Positions 60,989 to 64,000 of a stretch of DNA of 64,000 nt are shown one piece after another; position 1 is the stretch's first letter; every line of letters starts with the position of its first letter. The DNA is taken from NCBI RefSeq assembly GCF_003236395.1, contig NZ_POUD01000009.1:1-64000 (forward strand), in the 5' to 3' direction. The notes under the pieces are model-generated. The model made no database searches. It had not been told where the DNA came from and saw nothing but the letters and a program-made list of their open reading frames with translations. This stretch comes from Nonomuraea aridisoli (GTDB taxonomy: Bacteria; Actinomycetota; Actinomycetes; Streptosporangiales; Streptosporangiaceae). The translations under genes and the position numbers were made by a program.

Positions 60989-61375
60989 TCACGCTTGGCC
61001 GACGAGGTCAGGCGGTCCGTTCCCGAGGACGTACGACACCGTCAGGTGGTTCCAGGAACAACCTTGGCAGACCTCGACAACGTACACCCGGAACTCATCG
61101 TAATCATGAGCCATGACGGCGAGTTCTGACGTGACCTTTGCCTGACCGGCATGCCGCCGCAGGGAATCGCCATGAACATCGGTCACGTTGGTGACGTTCT
61201 CCTTCTCGCACACCGGGCAGAGGCGTTCGGTCGGCCCGCCGAAACGGCGGGCCGCGCGAAGGAGGTACGACTGTGCGTCACAGACTTCGCCGCGTAACGT
61301 GCGCCCGGCACGCCGGGAGTGGACCACCGCCCTTTCGGCGAGGCCGTAATCCACCACCCTTCGCTGTGACCACAT
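60989..61375 (-). CDS. DUF5318 family protein
   Basis: This is a 128-residue protein beginning MWSQRRVVDYGLAERAVVHS. Two zinc-type pairs, CPVC (about residue 54) and CQGC (about residue 108), flank a conserved core, and HDYDEFRVYVVEVCQGCSWNHLTVSYVLG completes the family pattern. DUF5318 genes commonly sit immediately upstream of the PonA-like gene in actinobacteria, as here (67 nt). Function unknown; a link to wall synthesis is suggested by position only. Confidence 0.85.
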   Translation of the reverse strand: MWSQRRVVDYGLAERAVVHSRRAGRTLRGEVCDAQSYLLRAARRFGGPTERLCPVCEKENVTNVTDVHGDSLRRHAGQAKVTSELAVMAHDYDEFRVYVVEVCQGCSWNHLTVSYVLGNGPPDLVGQA

Positions 61376-61465
61376 GTGCGCCAGACTACGGCGTTTCTCC
61401 GGTTCATCCCAACGACTTGCCCGATTTGCCGATTGCGGCCATATAGCGGGCGGACGTATCCTCGG

Positions 61466-61486
61466 GATGTATCGGCTCGATACATC
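61466..61486. promoter_or_regulatory. PadR-type operator upstream of padR
   Basis: GATGTATCG-GCT-CGATACATC is a perfect 9-bp inverted repeat containing ATGT...ACAT, the arms of known PadR operators. It lies 24 nt before the ATG at 61510 and would allow autoregulation and control of ino1 downstream. Confidence 0.7.
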
Positions 61487-61509
61487 GACGCGAGAGGGGG
61501 GCGGTTCCG

Positions 61510-62100
61510 ATGGCCGGCGGACAGGGCAGGGTCTTGGAGCTGGCCGTGCTCGGGTCGCTGCACGAAACCCCGCTGCACGGCTACGAGCTGCGCAAACGGC
61601 TCAACGCCCTGCTGGGGATGTTCCGCGCGTTCTCCTACGGGTCGCTGTACCCCTGTCTGCGATCACTTCTGGCCCGGGGCCTCATCGCCGAGGAGCAGCC
61701 CGCTCCGACCGCGATCGTCGGCGGCAGGTCGAAGATCGTCTACAAGCTGACCGCCGAGGGCAAGGAACGGCTGCAGGAGCTCCTGACCCAGGCCGGCCCT
61801 TCCGCCTGGGAGGACGAGAGCTTCGGTGTGCACTTCGCCTTCTTCCGCCACACCGAGGCCGAGGTACGCCTGCGCATTCTCGAAGGCCGCCGCAGCCGAC
61901 TCGAGGAGCGGCTCGACGCGGTGCGCACCGCGCTCGCGCGCACCGCGGAGCGGCTCGACAGCTACACGCTGGAGCTGCAACGCCACGGGCTCGAGTCGGT
62001 GGAGCGCGAGGTGCGCTGGCTGAACGAGCTGATCGCAACGGAGCGTCGGGCCTCTTCAGAGGAGAGGCCCGAAAGAGATACCACGTCAACTGATGAGTAA
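61510..62100 (+). CDS. PadR-family transcriptional regulator
   Basis: This 196-residue protein has a winged helix at residues 8-85 ([55 protein letters not shown]). A C-terminal dimerising helical region ([32 protein letters not shown]) follows. It is followed after 13 nt by ino1, a pairing also found in mycobacteria and streptomycetes, so it probably controls inositol synthesis. GGGGGGCGG precedes the ATG. Confidence 0.93.
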   Translation: MAGGQGRVLELAVLGSLHETPLHGYELRKRLNALLGMFRAFSYGSLYPCLRSLLARGLIAEEQPAPTAIVGGRSKIVYKLTAEGKERLQELLTQAGPSAWEDESFGVHFAFFRHTEAEVRLRILEGRRSRLEERLDAVRTALARTAERLDSYTLELQRHGLESVEREVRWLNELIATERRASSEERPERDTTSTDE

Positions 62101-62113
62101 GGGAGCGAGTGCG

Positions 62114-63193
62114 ATGGGTTCGGTTCGCGTGGCCATTGTCGGTGTCGGCAACTGCGCGTCCTCGCTGGTCCAGGGCGTTCACTATTACAAGGACGCCGAC
62201 CCGGACATACGGGTCCCGGGCCTGATGCACGTGAAGTTCGGCGACTACCACGTCGGCGACGTCGAGTTCGTCGCGGCCTTCGACGTGGACGCCAAGAAGG
62301 TCGGCCGCGACCTGTCCGAGGCGATCGTCGCCAGCGAGAACAACACCATCAAGATCACCGACGTGCCGCCCCTCGGGGTGACCGTCCAGCGCGGCCACAC
62401 CTTCGACGGCCTGGGCGAGTACTACCGCGAGATCATCGAGGAGTCCGACGAGGCGCCCGTCGACGTGGTCAAGGTGCTGCGGGACAACCAGGTGGACGTC
62501 CTGGTGTCGTACCTGCCGGTGGGCTCGGAGGAGGCCGACCGCTTCTACGCGCAGTGCGCCATCGACGCCAAGGTCGCGTTCGTCAACGCGCTGCCGGTGT
62601 TCATCGCCTCCGACCCCGAGTGGGCGGAGAAGTTCACCGAGGCCGGTGTGCCGATCGTCGGCGACGACATCAAGTCGCAGGTCGGCGCCACGATCACGCA
62701 CCGCGTGCTGGCCAAGCTGTTCGAGGACCGCGGGGTGGAGCTGCTGCGCACGTACCAGCTCAACTTCGGCGGCAACATGGACTTCATGAACATGCTGGAG
62801 CGCACCCGCCTCCAGTCGAAGAAGATCTCCAAGACCCAGTCGGTCACCTCGCAGATCCCCCACGAGATGGCCAAGGCCGACGTGCACATCGGCCCGTCCG
62901 ACCACGTGCCGTGGCTCGACGACCGCAAGTTCGCCTACGTCCGGCTGGAGGGGCGTTCCTTCGGTGACACGCCGCTGAGCCTGGAGTACAAGCTCGAGGT
63001 CTGGGACTCGCCCAACTCGGCCGGCATCATCATCGACGCGGTGCGCGCCGCGAAGATCGCGCTCGACCGGGGCATCGGCGGTCCGATCCTGTCGGCGTCC
63101 TCCTACTTCATGAAGTCGCCGCCGGAGCAGTACTCCGACGACGACGCCCGCGACTACGTCGAGAAGTTCATCCGCGGCGAGGTCGACCGCTGA
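62114..63193 (+). CDS. ino1: myo-Inositol-1-phosphate synthase
   Basis: This enzyme converts glucose 6-phosphate to inositol 1-phosphate, feeding phosphatidylinositol and mycothiol. The protein is 359 residues from the ATG at 62114, with GGGAGCGAG upstream; the ATG seven codons earlier overlaps padR. It shows the NAD-binding loop [16 protein letters not shown], then [43 protein letters not shown] and the active-site Lys region [13 protein letters not shown]. It is the short actinobacterial form of the enzyme. Confidence 0.97.
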   Translation: MGSVRVAIVGVGNCASSLVQGVHYYKDADPDIRVPGLMHVKFGDYHVGDVEFVAAFDVDAKKVGRDLSEAIVASENNTIKITDVPPLGVTVQRGHTFDGLGEYYREIIEESDEAPVDVVKVLRDNQVDVLVSYLPVGSEEADRFYAQCAIDAKVAFVNALPVFIASDPEWAEKFTEAGVPIVGDDIKSQVGATITHRVLAKLFEDRGVELLRTYQLNFGGNMDFMNMLERTRLQSKKISKTQSVTSQIPHEMAKADVHIGPSDHVPWLDDRKFAYVRLEGRSFGDTPLSLEYKLEVWDSPNSAGIIIDAVRAAKIALDRGIGGPILSASSYFMKSPPEQYSDDDARDYVEKFIRGEVDR

Positions 63194-63214
63194 CCCGCTG
63201 ACCCGCTTCCCGTG

Positions 63215-63247
63215 AGGCGCCGTGACCCTCGGTGGGGTGCGGCGCCT
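63215..63247. terminator. Weak hairpin between ino1 and idi
   Basis: AGGCGCCG and CGGCGCCT pair around a 17-nt loop in the convergent gap. It is only a moderate candidate. Confidence 0.4.
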
Positions 63248-63253
63248 TCCGTT

Positions 63254-63838
63254 TCACGGGCGGGCGGCGGGAGGGAGCTCGGCCGCCGGGGCCGGCGGCC
63301 AGGCGAGCGGGTCGGCGCCCAGCTCGACCAGCAGCGGCACCTGCTCCCTGCACCACGGCGAGATCGCGAGCAGGCCGTTCTGGACGCCGTCGGCGAACTC
63401 CTTCCACGGCATCCAGGCCACCTCCCCCACCTCGTCGGGGTTGGGCCGGGCGGAGGCGTCGACGATGACGCGGTAGACCGGGCAGAGCTCGTGCTCCACG
63501 ATGCCGTTGGCCATGACGGCGCGGTAGGCGAAGGTGGGCAGCACGAGGTCGACGCGCTCGACCTCGAGCCCGAGCTCGTAGGACAGCCGGCGCACCACCG
63601 CGTTCTCGAGCGGCTCCCCGGGCAGGGGGTGACCGCAGCAGCTGTTGGTCCACACCCCCGGCCACGTGATCTTGTGATCCGCTCTCCTGGTGAGCAGCAC
63701 GCGGCCTTCGCGGTCGAAGACGTAGCTGGAGAACGCAAGATGTAGGGGGGTCTCCTGGCCGTGCACCGACGTCTTGGGCGCCGTGCCCAGCGCGTGGCCG
63801 GCACGATCAACGAGCACCACGTGTTCCTCAGTCGTCAC
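63254..63838 (-). CDS. idi: Isopentenyl-diphosphate delta-isomerase, type I (Nudix)
   Basis: This is a 194-residue protein with a GTG start. The active-site Cys is in TWPGVWTNSCCGHPLPGE, and the second catalytic region is GIVEHELCPVYRV (Glu). Early TPLHLAFSSYVFDREGRVLLTRRADHK places the metal-binding His residues. It interconverts IPP and DMAPP for isoprenoids. The C-terminal tail is Pro/Ala-rich. It is divergent from the partial gene at the window end. Confidence 0.95.
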   Translation of the reverse strand: MTTEEHVVLVDRAGHALGTAPKTSVHGQETPLHLAFSSYVFDREGRVLLTRRADHKITWPGVWTNSCCGHPLPGEPLENAVVRRLSYELGLEVERVDLVLPTFAYRAVMANGIVEHELCPVYRVIVDASARPNPDEVGEVAWMPWKEFADGVQNGLLAISPWCREQVPLLVELGADPLAWPPAPAAELPPAARP

Positions 63839-63957
63839 GCTATGAAGCGTACGTGATCATGATGGCCGTTCGGAACCCCGTTCGGTATGCATCTTCGGCT
63901 GGTGTCCCCGACTTCGCGCCATCGTTCGCGGTGGGTCGTGGCGGCTAGGCTGACGGC

Positions 63958-64000
63958 GTGTCTTTTGTCGCCGATCTACGCGTGGTCCTCCAGGGGAGAG
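63958..64000 (+). CDS. 5' end of a gene, probably an MFS transporter (partial)
   Basis: The GTG at 63958 begins MSFVADLRVVLQGR before the window ends. The pattern is like the N-terminus of many actinomycete MFS exporters. TAGGCT (63946-63951) ends 6 nt before the GTG, the spacing of a leaderless promoter, which supports this start. Confidence 0.45.
   Translation, partial: MSFVADLRVVLQGR

Overview
The window is high-GC (roughly 70 percent by eye) chromosomal DNA from an actinomycete. GTG and TTG starts are frequent, stop/start overlaps (ATGA, GTGA) are common, and the gene families (DUF6461, DUF6300, DUF5318, SCO6880-type, TadA-associated protein, XRE-TPR regulator) are actinobacterial. The mix fits Streptosporangiales (Nonomuraea-like), but that placement is inference. 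Most genes are housekeeping. dnaA is absent, so this is not the origin itself.

Layout. 0.3-2.9 kb holds dnaX, the small SRP RNA and tRNA-Ser(GGA). 2.86-4.77 kb is a 1.9 kb insert bounded by a repeated 3' half of that tRNA, with a second pair of 23-bp repeats just inside; it carries a DUF6461 gene, a small hypothetical and a decayed gene, but no integrase. 4.9-12.9 kb holds secreted and small proteins, a frame-disrupted locus and a tandem pair of zinc metallopeptidases. 12.9-20.2 kb holds tRNA-Ser(CGA), tadA with two related acidic proteins, upp, small membrane proteins, three regulators and a sliding-clamp gene. 20.4-22.5 kb is a two-component system.

22.5-29.7 kb is a compact type IV secretion-like module. 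Five minus-strand genes overlap stop-to-start (VirB2-like, accessory, VirB6/TrbL-like, SCO6880-type, VirB4-like ATPase), with a divergent VirB1-like lytic transglycosylase/NlpC protein and a lipoprotein. There is no relaxase or coupling protein. 29.8-35.0 kb encodes a 1555-residue membrane-anchored multicopper oxidase whose copper motifs run III-IV-I-II, followed by a coupled FixH-like protein. 35.2-38.0 kb holds an SMP-30 protein, Lrp and SoxR regulators, Usp and DUF6300. dnaE follows.

43.5-63.2 kb resembles, from memory, the M. tuberculosis block ino1-padR-DUF5318-ponA1-GT87-rpsF-ssb-rpsR-rplI-dnaB. Here a MATE exporter, an APC permease and an amino-acid ABC transporter lie between rplI and dnaB. 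dnaB is split by a 500-residue intein with class 3 hallmarks and an unusual cysteine-rich insert. Upstream of dnaB is a run of DnaA-box-like 9-mers spaced by about one helical turn. The window closes with idi and the first codons of a probable MFS gene.
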